Origin: MED-G105 sp050331095
GTDB taxonomy: Bacteria; Pseudomonadota; Alphaproteobacteria; Caulobacterales; Parvularculaceae
Length of the DNA stretch: 64,000 bases
Assembly (NCBI GenBank): GCA_050331095.1
Contig: JBHJHE010000007.1
Coordinates: forward strand, 1 to 64,000
Direction: 5' to 3'
This document shows, piece after piece, positions 1 through 7,744 of the stretch. The notes beneath the pieces were generated by a model. It saw only the letters and a program-made list of their open reading frames with translations, had not been told where the DNA came from and ran no database searches. Both the position numbers and the translations under genes were made by a program. Position 1 is the stretch's first letter. Each line of letters begins with the position of its first letter.

Positions 1-176
1 TACTTGGCCTTGCCGGATTTTTATTTTCAAAACTCGGCAAGCTAATGCTTAAAATAATATCAAATTTGAATATAAGCTTATAGTGATCGAGTTATTATTA
101 TGTTATTAATATAAGCGCTTTGAAAAGTACAGCATTTGCAGAACTTAATCGCGACGGCGACCAGGAGATCGTGGAG
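1..176. other. AT-rich non-coding edge
   Basis: The first roughly 130 bases are very A+T-rich, with runs such as TTATTATTATGTTATTAAT near 92-110, whereas the rest of the window is around 70% G+C. No convincing gene lies here. The composition breaks sharply at about 130, just before the RHS-like fragment. This could be the promoter region of a horizontally acquired RHS locus that continues to the left, or a recombination junction. Which of these applies is inference. Confidence 0.6.
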
Positions 177-482
177 ATGAACGACGCCGGGGCGCTCGGC
201 GACGAACCGGGGGGAAGCGGCGTCTCGGTCGCCCGGCGCTATGTCCGCCTGCCGGGCTCGATCGACGATCCCTTCCTGATGATCGAATACGGCGGCGCCT
301 GCGGCTCGTCGGGCTGCGAGCGCTGGCTCCAGGGCGACCTTCGCGGCTCCATCGTTTCGAGCGCCGACGAGACGGGAGCCGCCCGCGAGATTTACGCCTA
401 TGCGCCCTACGGCGCGCCGGCCGACGGGCCCGGCGGCGTCCCCTTCCGCTTCGGGCGGCGTCGCCGGCCCCGCTGCGGTTAA
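177..482 (+). pseudogene. Truncated RHS-repeat core fragment
   Basis: This short open frame (about 101 codons from an ATG preceded by AGGAG) contains an RHS/YD-repeat core signature. It reads WLQGDLRGSIVSSADETG, then YAPYGAP, a short spacer and VPFRF, the usual order of the D-LRGS, Y-D-x-YG and F-R-F-T-G elements at the end of an RHS shell. The protein then breaks into an Arg-rich tail (RFGRRRRPRCG) and stops, so the normal RYY-P-GRF continuation and toxin tip are missing. It also lacks the many upstream YD repeats expected of a full RHS protein of over 1000 residues. Most likely it is a decayed remnant of an RHS polymorphic-toxin or cell-surface gene, consistent with the adjacent foreign AT-rich DNA. 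No downstream gene resembles an immunity protein. Confidence 0.5.
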
Positions 483-589
483 CGACTTTCGCGCCGAATT
501 CGTCGAAAAATCGCTTTCATTGACGGCGAGGCTCGTCGTTGCGACGCGTCCGCGGGGGCGCTTCCGCGCGCCGCGAGGGGAGCGTTTCG

Positions 590-883
590 ATGGAAGGCCT
601 GTTGATGGGCGGCCTGGCGCTTCTGGGGCTCGGCGCGGCGCTTGGCGTCGTCTTCGGCTGGGTTTCGTTCTTTATGCTCCTGTCGGCCCGGGCCGAGGTG
701 CGCCGCCTGCGGGCGGACGTCGACCGGCTCGCCGGCCGCGGACCCGCGTCGGAGCCGGGCGAGGCCGCCGCGTCCCCCGCCGCCCCATCAAACACCGCCC
801 CATCAAACACCGCTCCGTCAACCACCGCTCCGGGGGCCGCCGCTCCGGGGGCCGCCGCGCCTCCCGCATCGCCGGCGCGCTAA
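590..883 (+). pseudogene. N-terminal piece of DUF2339 membrane protein (stop-interrupted)
   Basis: The ATG at 590 follows a good ribosome-binding site (AGGGGAGC at 577-584). The 97-residue product has one transmembrane helix (GLLMGGLALLGLGAALGVVF), a short coiled coil (SARAEVRRLRADVDRLAGR) and an Ala/Pro/Ser-rich linker. DUF2339 proteins start exactly this way before their large multi-span domain. A TAA at 881-883 stops translation in the linker. The frame then stays open without any shift into the main DUF2339 body, whose first possible restart is the GTG at 959. The two pieces are therefore one ancestral gene (590-3319) broken by a nonsense codon, or possibly by a base error in the assembly. 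If the stop is real, this piece would make a small single-span protein of unclear use. Confidence 0.75.
784..858 (+). repeat. Five tandem 15-bp units in the DUF2339 linker
   Basis: Five consecutive 15-bp units, CCCATCAAACACCGC twice, a TCCGTCAACCACCGC variant, then TCCGGGGGCCGCCGC twice, encode APSNT, APSNT, APSTT, APGAA and APGAA in the disordered linker. The premature TAA lies 23 bp further on. The pattern fits stepwise slippage duplication. The same 15-bp period recurs elsewhere in the window. Confidence 0.9.
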
Positions 884-958
884 GCGCCCGCCTGGCGACG
901 GTCGCGCGGCGGCGCGCCGCCAGCGGAGACGGCCGCGAGCGGTACGGCGCCGGGCGAT

Positions 959-3319
959 GTGATTCCGGGCGACTGGCTCGTCTGGGTCGGCGGCGTCGCC
1001 CTGTTGCTGGGCGGGGTCTTTCTCGTGCGCGTCGCGGCGGACGCGGGGTTTTTCGGGCCGCTCGTCCGCGTTTCGGCCGCCGGGCTCGTCGGCGTCGCGA
1101 TGGTCGCCGCGGCGCAGTGGCTGCGGGCGGTCGAGGGCCGCGCGCGCGGCGCCGTGCCGACGACGCTCGCCGCGCCCGTCGTCGCCGGCGCCGGCGCCTC
1201 GACGATCTACGGCGCGATTTACGCCGCCTACGGCGTTTACGGCCTTGCGCCGGCGCCGGCCGCGTTAGCGCTCCTCGTCGCCGCGGCCGCGGGCATGGTG
1301 GGGCTCGCCGTCGTCCACCGGGCCCCGACCATGGGCGCGCTCGCCCTTGTCGGCGGACACCTCGCGCCTTTCCTCGTCGCGGGCGAGGCGCCGGCGCCCG
1401 CCCTTTTGTTCGCTTACGTCTTCGCCCTGACGATCGGCGGGCTCGCCGTGGGGCGGGTGATGGGCTGGCGCGCGGCGACGTACTTTGCGGCCCTCGCCGC
1501 CCTCGGCTGGCCGGCGCTCGCGCTCGCGACGGGCATGAGCGGCGCCGCCGGGGCCCTCGCGGCGTACCTGCCGGCGATCTTTCTGGCCGCGGGGCTTGTC
1601 GCCGGCGACGCCGCCCGCGCGCCCATCGACCTCAGCGGCGGTCGGCGCGCGCTCGCCGCGCTCGCCCCGCCGCTCCAGGGCTTTGCGCTCATCGCCGTCG
1701 GCGCGCTGGCGATCCTCGTCCTCCTCGCGCTCGACGCAGGCGCGACGCCGACGGTGCTTGCGGCGCATCTCGCCGTCGCCGTCGCGGCCCTCGCGCTCGG
1801 GGTCTGGCGGCGCGGGCTCGCGCCGGTCTTCGCGGCGACGATCCCCGCGCCGGCGCTGGCGATGGCGTTCGCCGCGCCCGCCGCGCCGATCTTCGCCTGG
1901 GGCGGGGCTTTTGCGGCGCTTTACGGCGTCGGCGGCGACGTCGCCTCGGCGCGTCGGCCGGACCGCGGGGCCTTCGCCGCGGCGGCCGCGTTCGGGCCGC
2001 CGGCGGTTCTCGCCGCGCTCTTCAAGTCCGTCGGCGGGTTCGACCAGTCGCTCGCCTGGGGCGCCGGCGCCTTCGCGCTCGCCATGCTCTACCTCGCGAT
2101 GCTGGAGCGCCTGCGCCGCGCGCCCGGCGGGCTTGACGCCGCGCCGGGCGCGGCGAGCGCCTACGCCCTCGGAACGTCCGTGAGCGCCGCGATGGCCGTC
2201 GCGATGGCCGCCGACGGGCTCGCCATGAGCGCCGGCCTTGCGTTGCAAGCCCCGGCGATCGCGTGGCTCTGGCGGCGCTTCCGGCTTCGGGCCCTGACGT
2301 TCAGCGCCGCGGCGCTCGCCACCCTGGCGACCGTTCGGCTCTGTCTGCCGTCGGCGTTTCTGGCGGCCGACGTCGGTCCGATCCCCGTCGTGAACTGGCT
2401 CCTGCCGGCATACCTGCTGCCGGCGATGGGCTTCTGGCTCGCCGCGCGCTGGTTCGAAGGCGGCGGCGCGGGGCGCGCAAGCCGGACCGTCCAGGCGCTC
2501 GAAGGCGCGGGCGTCGCGCTCTTCGTCGCGTTCCTCAGCCTTGAGATCCGCCACGCGCTCAACGAGGGCGATCTCGGCGCGGCGTATGGTTCGCTGGTTG
2601 AAATCAGCCTGCAAACGATTAGCTGGCTCGGCGTTGCGGCGTTCCTGCGATGGCGCTTCGGCGCCGGCCTCGCCCGGGTGCGGATCGTCGCCGAGCGCGC
2701 GCTCCTGGCGCTCGCCGCGGCGCAAACGGCCGTCGGCCCCGTCGCCTATCTGAACCCCTGGTGGGGGGAGAACGGCGCGACCGTCGGCGGCCCGCCAGTC
2801 GCGAACGCGCTTGTCCTGTTCTATCTCGCGCCGGCCGTCGCCTTCGCCCTCGCCGGGCTCGCCGCGCGGCGGGCGGGCGCGAAGATCCAGTCCCGGCTGT
2901 GCGCGCTCGCCGCGGCGTTCATGGCGTATGGCTATGCGATCCTCGCCGTGCGCCACGGGTTCCATGCGCCGGACTTGTCGGCGGGCCGCATCGTCGCGGC
3001 GGAATCCTGGGCCTATTCGATCATGACCATCGCGTTTTCGTCCTTGGTCCTCGTGGTCGGCGCGGTCCGGCGCGCGGACTTCTTTCGTTACGCCGGGCTC
3101 GCCGGCCTCGCCCTCGCCATCGCCAAGGTGTTCGTCGTCGACATGGCGAGCCTCGACGGCGTCTGGCGCGCCAGCGCCTTCCTCGGCCTCGGCGCGGCCC
3201 TCATCGGCGTCGCGGTATTCTATCGGCGGATTTTCGCCGGGCGCGACGGAGAGGGCGGCGCGGGGAGGGCGCTTCGTCGGCGAGCGACCACGCCTAGTGG
3301 TCGGCCCACAGAGCGCTGA
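959..3319 (+). CDS. DUF2339 multi-span membrane protein (main body)
   Basis: This is the bulk of a DUF2339 (PF10101) predicted membrane protein, about 786 residues from the GTG at 959. The family landmark WLVWVGGVALLLGGVFLVR comes first, followed by some twenty or more hydrophobic helices rich in Ala, Gly and Leu. The C-terminal part, with RADFFRYAGLAGLALAIAKVFVVD and LDGVWRASAFLGLGAALIGV, is the conserved family end. The biochemical role of DUF2339 is unknown; bacterial members are inner-membrane proteins. The gene is in frame with the upstream segment 590-883 but separated from it by a TAA, so expression would need re-initiation at 959. No strong Shine-Dalgarno sequence is visible before that GTG. 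It overlaps the convergent ATPase gene by 26 bp. Confidence 0.85.
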   Translation: MIPGDWLVWVGGVALLLGGVFLVRVAADAGFFGPLVRVSAAGLVGVAMVAAAQWLRAVEGRARGAVPTTLAAPVVAGAGASTIYGAIYAAYGVYGLAPAPAALALLVAAAAGMVGLAVVHRAPTMGALALVGGHLAPFLVAGEAPAPALLFAYVFALTIGGLAVGRVMGWRAATYFAALAALGWPALALATGMSGAAGALAAYLPAIFLAAGLVAGDAARAPIDLSGGRRALAALAPPLQGFALIAVGALAILVLLALDAGATPTVLAAHLAVAVAALALGVWRRGLAPVFAATIPAPALAMAFAAPAAPIFAWGGAFAALYGVGGDVASARRPDRGAFAAAAAFGPPAVLAALFKSVGGFDQSLAWGAGAFALAMLYLAMLERLRRAPGGLDAAPGAASAYALGTSVSAAMAVAMAADGLAMSAGLALQAPAIAWLWRRFRLRALTFSAAALATLATVRLCLPSAFLAADVGPIPVVNWLLPAYLLPAMGFWLAARWFEGGGAGRASRTVQALEGAGVALFVAFLSLEIRHALNEGDLGAAYGSLVEISLQTISWLGVAAFLRWRFGAGLARVRIVAERALLALAAAQTAVGPVAYLNPWWGENGATVGGPPVANALVLFYLAPAVAFALAGLAARRAGAKIQSRLCALAAAFMAYGYAILAVRHGFHAPDLSAGRIVAAESWAYSIMTIAFSSLVLVVGAVRRADFFRYAGLAGLALAIAKVFVVDMASLDGVWRASAFLGLGAALIGVAVFYRRIFAGRDGEGGAGRALRRRATTPSGRPTER

Positions 3320-4688
3320 GCGGCAAGCCGAAGCGACCCTCGCCGAACGAGTAGTTCCGCTCGCCGAAAGAAAGAACGATCTTGGTCATCCGCCGGCGGC
3401 GCCCGGGCCCCTCCCGTGCGAACCAGTCCAGGCTGCTGAAATCGGCGAGCCCGACGCGCGTCGACGCTTTTACTTCGATTCCAACGAGCCTCGACCCGGC
3501 GTCGGCGAGGATGTCGATCTCCCGTTGGTCGTGGTCGCGCCAGTGGAACAGTTTGACGTCGTTCGCGAGGGTCGGCGCCGCGCGCAGGAGTTCGTTCAGC
3601 GCGAAGGTCTCGGCAAGGCCGCCGAGCGCCGTCGGATCCGCGTTCGGTTGAAAGGACGTGGCGTTGAGGCGCCGCAGCGCCGCGGCGACGCCCGTATCGA
3701 CGAAGTGCCATTTAGCGTTCTTGATCTCCCGCCGGCTCTCGCCGGACGACCACGCGCCGAGCCTGACGACCAGCGACAGGCGTAACAAAACATCCATATA
3801 CTGATCTATGGTGACGCGCGTCAGGCCGATTAGTCTCGACAGCGCCGAGACGTTGACCTCGCCGGCGGTGCGGACGGCCGTCTGCTCGATCAGACGGCGT
3901 AAACGGTCCGTCTTTCTAATGCGGAGAACGTCGGCGACGTCCCGGTCGACGACGGCGTCGACATAGTCGCGGTAAAGCCGCTGCCTTGGCCGCAAGTCGA
4001 GCCTGAAGGCGTCGGGGAACCCGCCCGCGAGGATGAGGTCGATATAGTCCGCCCGTTCAAGCCGCGGCGACGGCGGGAGGCTGTCCAGCAACGGCGCGTC
4101 GCCGAGGGCCCAATCGAGCAGCCTCGGCGGGTCTCGGCGCTGCGCTTCCGCTTGCGTCAGCGGCCAGAGCTTCAGGGTGCGCATGCGGCCCGCGAGGGAG
4201 TCTGCGACGTCAGCCGTTGCGAACACGTTGGACGAACCCGTCAGGATGAACTGGCCCTTGCGCCGGTCGCGGTCGACGATCGCCTTGATGGCGAGGGCGA
4301 CGCGCTTCGAGCGCTGAACTTCGTCGATCGCCACGGGGCGATCGCCCGCCTGACGGCGAACCGCCGTGAGCTGACCGTCGGGGTCCGCCTCGATCGCGTC
4401 GAGCGTCGCGGCGTCGTCGAGGGTCAGGTATGCGGCGTTCGCGAATAGATCGCGCGCCAGGGTCGTTTTGCCGACCTGCCGCGGGCCGATAAGATTGACG
4501 ACGCGGGACGTCGCGACGGCTTCTTCGAGCTCGTCCGTCAGGTGGCGCGGATAGAGATCGTCGGGTTCGGTTTTCGACACGCCAGTGTCCGTCGTTTGCG
4601 CGCCAGAGCTGCCGGGGAATGCATAATAGGGTGCTCGGTATTTGTAAATTAGAAAGTCCGGCGAATGTTTGTTATTAAAGGGCGGCAT
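3294..4688 (-). CDS. DUF4143 family AAA ATPase
   Basis: A stand-alone ATPase of the AAA_14/DUF4143 type. The start of the domain is LYPRHLTDELEEAVATS, then the P-loop GPRQVGKTTLA and a Walker B-like PVAIDEVQRS. An arginine-containing FILTGSSN follows. The C-terminal DUF4143 half has a winged-helix-like stretch (SRLIGLTRVTIDQYMDVL) and a degenerate PD-(D/E)xK-like end with EIDILADAGSRLVGIEVKAST. Such proteins are common singletons in genomic islands; roles in toxin-antitoxin or DNA transactions have been suggested but not settled. The ATG at 4688 gives 464 residues with an odd AT-rich extension. A GTG at 4580 gives 428 residues and matches the usual family start better. It carries no partner gene here, which suits lateral acquisition. 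Confidence 0.85.
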   Translation of the reverse strand: MPPFNNKHSPDFLIYKYRAPYYAFPGSSGAQTTDTGVSKTEPDDLYPRHLTDELEEAVATSRVVNLIGPRQVGKTTLARDLFANAAYLTLDDAATLDAIEADPDGQLTAVRRQAGDRPVAIDEVQRSKRVALAIKAIVDRDRRKGQFILTGSSNVFATADVADSLAGRMRTLKLWPLTQAEAQRRDPPRLLDWALGDAPLLDSLPPSPRLERADYIDLILAGGFPDAFRLDLRPRQRLYRDYVDAVVDRDVADVLRIRKTDRLRRLIEQTAVRTAGEVNVSALSRLIGLTRVTIDQYMDVLLRLSLVVRLGAWSSGESRREIKNAKWHFVDTGVAAALRRLNATSFQPNADPTALGGLAETFALNELLRAAPTLANDVKLFHWRDHDQREIDILADAGSRLVGIEVKASTRVGLADFSSLDWFAREGPGRRRRMTKIVLSFGERNYSFGEGRFGLPLSALWADH

Positions 4689-4705
4689 CTACGGAGCGCG
4701 CCGAC

Positions 4706-5062
4706 ATGACCCGCCGCATCGCCGCCGGCCTCGCGATTTTGACCGCGCTTGTCCACACCGGGCTCGGCGCGTTCGATACGCTGTACCCGACGCTCGCGGC
4801 GGCGCCGTCTCTCGGCCTGGCGCGATCGGGGACGATCGAAGCGGCGTGGTACATTCTCGGCCTTTTCCTCGCCTGGTCGGCGCGGCCTTTCTGGCGCGGC
4901 GGCGCGCGGGCCGGCTCCCTCGGCTTCGTGTGGATCCTGTCGGGCGCCGTCGTCCTCGCGGTCGCGTTCCTGCGCGGCGGGCCGCCGGCCGCCCTCGCCA
5001 TGCCGCAATGGATCCTCCTCATCCCCACCGGCGCCATCGCCATCGCCGGCTCGGGTCGATAG
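4706..5062 (+). CDS. Small four-helix membrane protein, unknown function
   Basis: The product has 118 residues and begins MTRRIAAGLAILTALVHTGLG after a GGAG motif about nine bases upstream. It appears to contain four hydrophobic helices separated by short polar loops, and ends shortly after the last helix (IPTGAIAIAGSGR). The layout resembles small DUF-type inner-membrane proteins of about 120 residues, but I do not recognise a named family. It starts only 17 bp from the divergent ATPase start, so the two may share a promoter region if the long ATPase start is used. No signal peptide cleavage site or catalytic motif is visible. Confidence 0.6.
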   Translation: MTRRIAAGLAILTALVHTGLGAFDTLYPTLAAAPSLGLARSGTIEAAWYILGLFLAWSARPFWRGGARAGSLGFVWILSGAVVLAVAFLRGGPPAALAMPQWILLIPTGAIAIAGSGR

Positions 5063-5161
5063 ACGGAAAATCCGCGCGCGTGAGGACAGGCGAGCGGTTT
5101 CCGGCGTCCGCCCTACATGCCGCAAGCGGATCAAATCGCGGGGGAACGCGCAGCGCTCCCC

Positions 5162-5776
5162 TCAGTACCGCGGGAACGGCAGGGACCAGCCGCGGCGCAT
5201 GGCGAGGACGCGAAGGGCGAGGGCCGCGGCGAGGCCGATGAGAAGACCCGCGTCGACGCCGGCGATCTCGAGGCCGCGCGGCGTCGCGACGTAGACGCCG
5301 GACCCGAAGAGCGCCGCGGTGACGTAGATCTCTTTGCGGAACAAGACCGGCTCTTCGTTGCAGATGACGTCGCGGATGATGCCGCCGAAAGTGGCGCTCA
5401 TCGCGCCAAAAAGAACGCACACGAACGGATGGGCGTCGGCGTCCGCCGCCTTCGCCGCGCCGAGGACGGCGAAGAGCGCAAGCCCCGCCGCGTCGGCGTA
5501 GAGCAGCCAGGCGAGGCGCGCGCCCGTCAGCGCCCGGTTGAACGCCGAGACCGCGACGGCGCAAGCGACGCAGACGATGAGATCGGTCGGTTCGCGCACC
5601 CACCCGACAGGGGTCGCGCCCAAGAGCACGTCGCGCACCGTGCCGCCGCCGACGCCCGTCACCGCGGCGTTGTAGGAGACGCCGACGACGGCCATCCCCT
5701 GGCGCAGGGCCTGGAGCGCGCCGGAGACGGCGAAGACGGCCGTGCCCAGAAGCGCCAGAACGCCGAGCGCCGTCAT
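5162..5776 (-). CDS. TRIC/YicG-type cation channel family protein
   Basis: A 204-residue protein with the duplicated UPF0126 (PF03458) fold. Each half has three helices and a glycine-rich loop followed by RDV: GVGGGTVRDVLLG in the first half and GGIIRDVICNEEPVLFRKE in the second. Bacterial members are trimeric cation channels related to animal TRIC channels; the Pfam domain is also labelled glycine transporter. Around seven transmembrane helices are expected. The start is the ATG at 5776, beginning MTALGVLALLGTAVFAVSGA, where the first helix carries the typical SGA motif. The gene stands alone between two unrelated + strand genes. Substrate specificity cannot be read from the sequence. Confidence 0.88.
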   Translation of the reverse strand: MTALGVLALLGTAVFAVSGALQALRQGMAVVGVSYNAAVTGVGGGTVRDVLLGATPVGWVREPTDLIVCVACAVAVSAFNRALTGARLAWLLYADAAGLALFAVLGAAKAADADAHPFVCVLFGAMSATFGGIIRDVICNEEPVLFRKEIYVTAALFGSGVYVATPRGLEIAGVDAGLLIGLAAALALRVLAMRRGWSLPFPRY

Positions 5777-5870
5777 CGCCGCCGAACCGCGGTTCGTCTC
5801 GATCGCCTCGCCATCGCTCGCGCCCGATCCCCCGAAAAACCCGGCGGACGATACCGGCGGCGCCCCGCGC

Positions 5871-5972
5871 GCGCCAAGCCGCGTTGCGCCAAGCCGCGTT
5901 GCGTTCGTTTGGCGCTTCGCGCGCCATGCGGCTAAAGTTTCCGGCGACAGCTGAAACGGCGACAGCCGAAAC
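5871..5972. repeat. Two adjacent 15-bp tandem duplications
   Basis: GCGCCAAGCCGCGTT occurs twice in tandem at 5871-5900. Only 42 bp later GGCGACAGCTGAAAC and GGCGACAGCCGAAAC form a second 15-bp pair at 5943-5972. Both lie in the untranslated leader just upstream of the stop-interrupted gene at 5983, so the 15-bp period here cannot be explained by reading-frame selection. Confidence 0.9.
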
Positions 5973-5982
5973 GGGGAGAGCC

Positions 5983-6513
5983 ATGAAACGGGTTGCAGCG
6001 TTGGCCGCGGTCTTGGCGCTAGTCGGCGGGCCGGCGACGGCGCAGGTCGAGGACGACCTCAAGGCCGTCATCGCGTCATGGACGACGGGCGTCTGGTCAA
6101 TCGAGCACACCGCCTCGCGCGACGAAACGGAGAACGGCGAGTGGATCTCCGCCGAGGTCAAGGAGCTCGCGTTCTAACGCACCGGCGATTTCTCCGCCGG
6201 CGGCTCGATCGACGGCGAGCCCGTTTTCAGCGTCTACCTTTCTAGCGGCTACTATGTCGCCGCCGGCTACGACGCCGACGGCGCTAAGGGCGAAGAGAGC
6301 GTAAGCGCGATCACGCGGCTTGACGTACAGGGCCCGGACGACTGGACGATGACCATCGACTTCGGCGCGAGCGAGGGCGAGAACGGCGAGACCGTGCGCG
6401 CGTACGGCGAAGCGGTGATGATGCGCGACGCCTATACGTGGACGGAGTACGACGTCGTCGACGACGGCGAGCGCGAGGTCTACGGGTTTAGCCTTTACTA
6501 TCGAGCGAAGTAG
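5983..6513 (+). pseudogene. Secreted protein gene interrupted by an in-frame TAA
   Basis: The ATG at 5983 follows GGGGAGAG and encodes a clear signal peptide (MKRVAALAAVLALVGGPATA, then QVEDD). Reading continues through WTTGVWSIEHTASRDE to KELAF, where TAA at 6175-6177 stops it at codon 65. The same frame then stays open for 111 further codons with ordinary composition (RTGDFSAGGSIDGEPVF, SVYLSSGYYVAAGYDADG, a WTMTIDFGAS block) and ends at TAG, 6511-6513. The whole would be a periplasmic or secreted protein of about 176 residues with an alternating beta-strand pattern reminiscent of lipocalin-like or DUF1579-like barrels; the family is not certain. The interruption looks like a nonsense change (for example from a Tyr codon) or an assembly error. 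Confidence 0.75.
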
Positions 6514-6705
6514 CGCGGCGGGACGCGGGCTCGGCGGCGCAGCGCCGGCGAGGCCCTGGGCGACGCGCTTGTTCGCCGGTTTCGTCCGTCAGGGAACGGC
6601 CGGCGCGTCGGCGTCGGCATCGCCGCGGCCTCTTTTCCGCGGGCGGAGATTGCGCGCGCGCGCCGCGCCGGGCATGATGCGTCCGTCGATTGTGGGGAGA
6701 GACGG

Positions 6706-7668
6706 ATGACAATCGCAAACGCGAGCGTTCGCTCGCCAGGGATAGCGCGCGCCGGGCCGCCGCCGCGCGCCGCGTCGTCCGCTGGGGCGACGTCTACTCG
6801 CGGACGCTCCACTGGTGGATCTTCAATTGGCGCGTCGACGCGCGAAGAGGCGCTGGAAGCCGCCATGCAATGCATGCGCGAGCCGGTTTACTATCAGTTC
6901 TGGCTGTTCGCCGTTCCGCTCGCCGTCGCGGCCCTTGCGTCGTGGGCGTATCTCGCCGGCCACGCCCCCGCCGCGCTGACGGCCGTCGTCAACGGCGTAT
7001 GCCAGTTTTTCGCGTTCACCGTGGCCCACGACAGCGCCCACTCGGTCTATTGCCGCGAAAGCCGCGTCCTGAAGCGCCTCAACCTCATCCTGGCGCGGAT
7101 CGTCAGCTTGCTCTACCTCATCCCGTTCTCATCGTTCAAATTCGCCCATCTCGGCCACCACCACCATTTCAACGACGCGACGCGCGATCCCGACCATTGG
7201 GTCGCGGGGCGAAACGTTTTTCTCGTCGCGGCGAAATGCGCGACGATGCACGCGCCCTATTACGGGATCATTCTGCGCAAGGCGCCGTTGCGCGTGCGCT
7301 CGGCGCTCGTCCTGTGGATCGTCTGTCTCGTGGGCCTTGTCGCGGCGTCGATCGTCTATGTGTTTTTCGTCGAACTCGCCGTCATGTGGCTGATCCCCGC
7401 CCACATTGCGATCTTCCTCGTCGCGTTCGTCTTCGATTGGGCGGCCCATCATCCGCACCATGAGAAGATGTTCGGCGACTCGCCGGCTTATCTCCTGCCG
7501 GAGGCGATCCGCCCGTTTGCGAGTTTTTGCGTCGCGAACCAGACGTTTCACCTTATCCACCATCTCTATCCGCGCGTGCCGTGGACGCGCGTCGAACGCC
7601 TCTATTGGGAGATCGAGCCCTGGCTCGCGAAAGAGGGCGTGCGTGTGGTCGACTGGCGCGGGCGCTAA
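6706..7668 (+). CDS. Fatty acid desaturase family protein
   Basis: The protein has the histidine boxes of membrane di-iron desaturases/hydroxylases: HDSAH, then HLGHHHH after a helix pair, HHPHH, and a final HLIHH near the C-terminus (NQTFHLIHHLYPRVPW). Four hydrophobic helices fit an inner-membrane enzyme that inserts double bonds or hydroxyl groups into acyl chains or carotenoids; the exact substrate is not visible. The ATG at 6706 has a strong GGGGAGAG site. However, the first 45 codons of this frame are low-complexity (Ala/Ser/Gly/Pro) with poor G+C at third positions. The neighbouring frame over about 6745-6842 encodes a more protein-like RRVVRWGDVYSRTLHWWIFN and has much higher GC3. Two compensating frameshifts near the start are therefore likely. 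Confidence 0.8.
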   Translation: MTIANASVRSPGIARAGPPPRAASSAGATSTRGRSTGGSSIGASTREEALEAAMQCMREPVYYQFWLFAVPLAVAALASWAYLAGHAPAALTAVVNGVCQFFAFTVAHDSAHSVYCRESRVLKRLNLILARIVSLLYLIPFSSFKFAHLGHHHHFNDATRDPDHWVAGRNVFLVAAKCATMHAPYYGIILRKAPLRVRSALVLWIVCLVGLVAASIVYVFFVELAVMWLIPAHIAIFLVAFVFDWAAHHPHHEKMFGDSPAYLLPEAIRPFASFCVANQTFHLIHHLYPRVPWTRVERLYWEIEPWLAKEGVRVVDWRGR

Positions 7669-7744
7669 CGGGCGTTGAAAACGCTCGTCGGACCGCGCCC
7701 CGTCGTTTCTCGATCGTCGCCGCGCAGCCGTAAGCCTGCAGCCG

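Noticed and set aside
784..858. Regular repeats considered as a small CRISPR array
   Set aside because: Units are contiguous 15-mers with no spacers, lie inside a coding linker and have no cas genes nearby.
881..883. TAA read as a sense codon (recoding or altered genetic code)
   Set aside because: TAA ends several intact genes here, for example at 7666-7668, 33292-33294, 37022-37024 and 53142-53144. No recoding structure is evident, so nonsense mutation or sequence error is simpler.
1265..2965. 566-codon minus-strand frame inside the DUF2339 gene
   Set aside because: Composition (Arg/Glu/Gly/Pro only), lack of motifs and exact overlap with a conserved membrane protein mark it as an antisense artefact.
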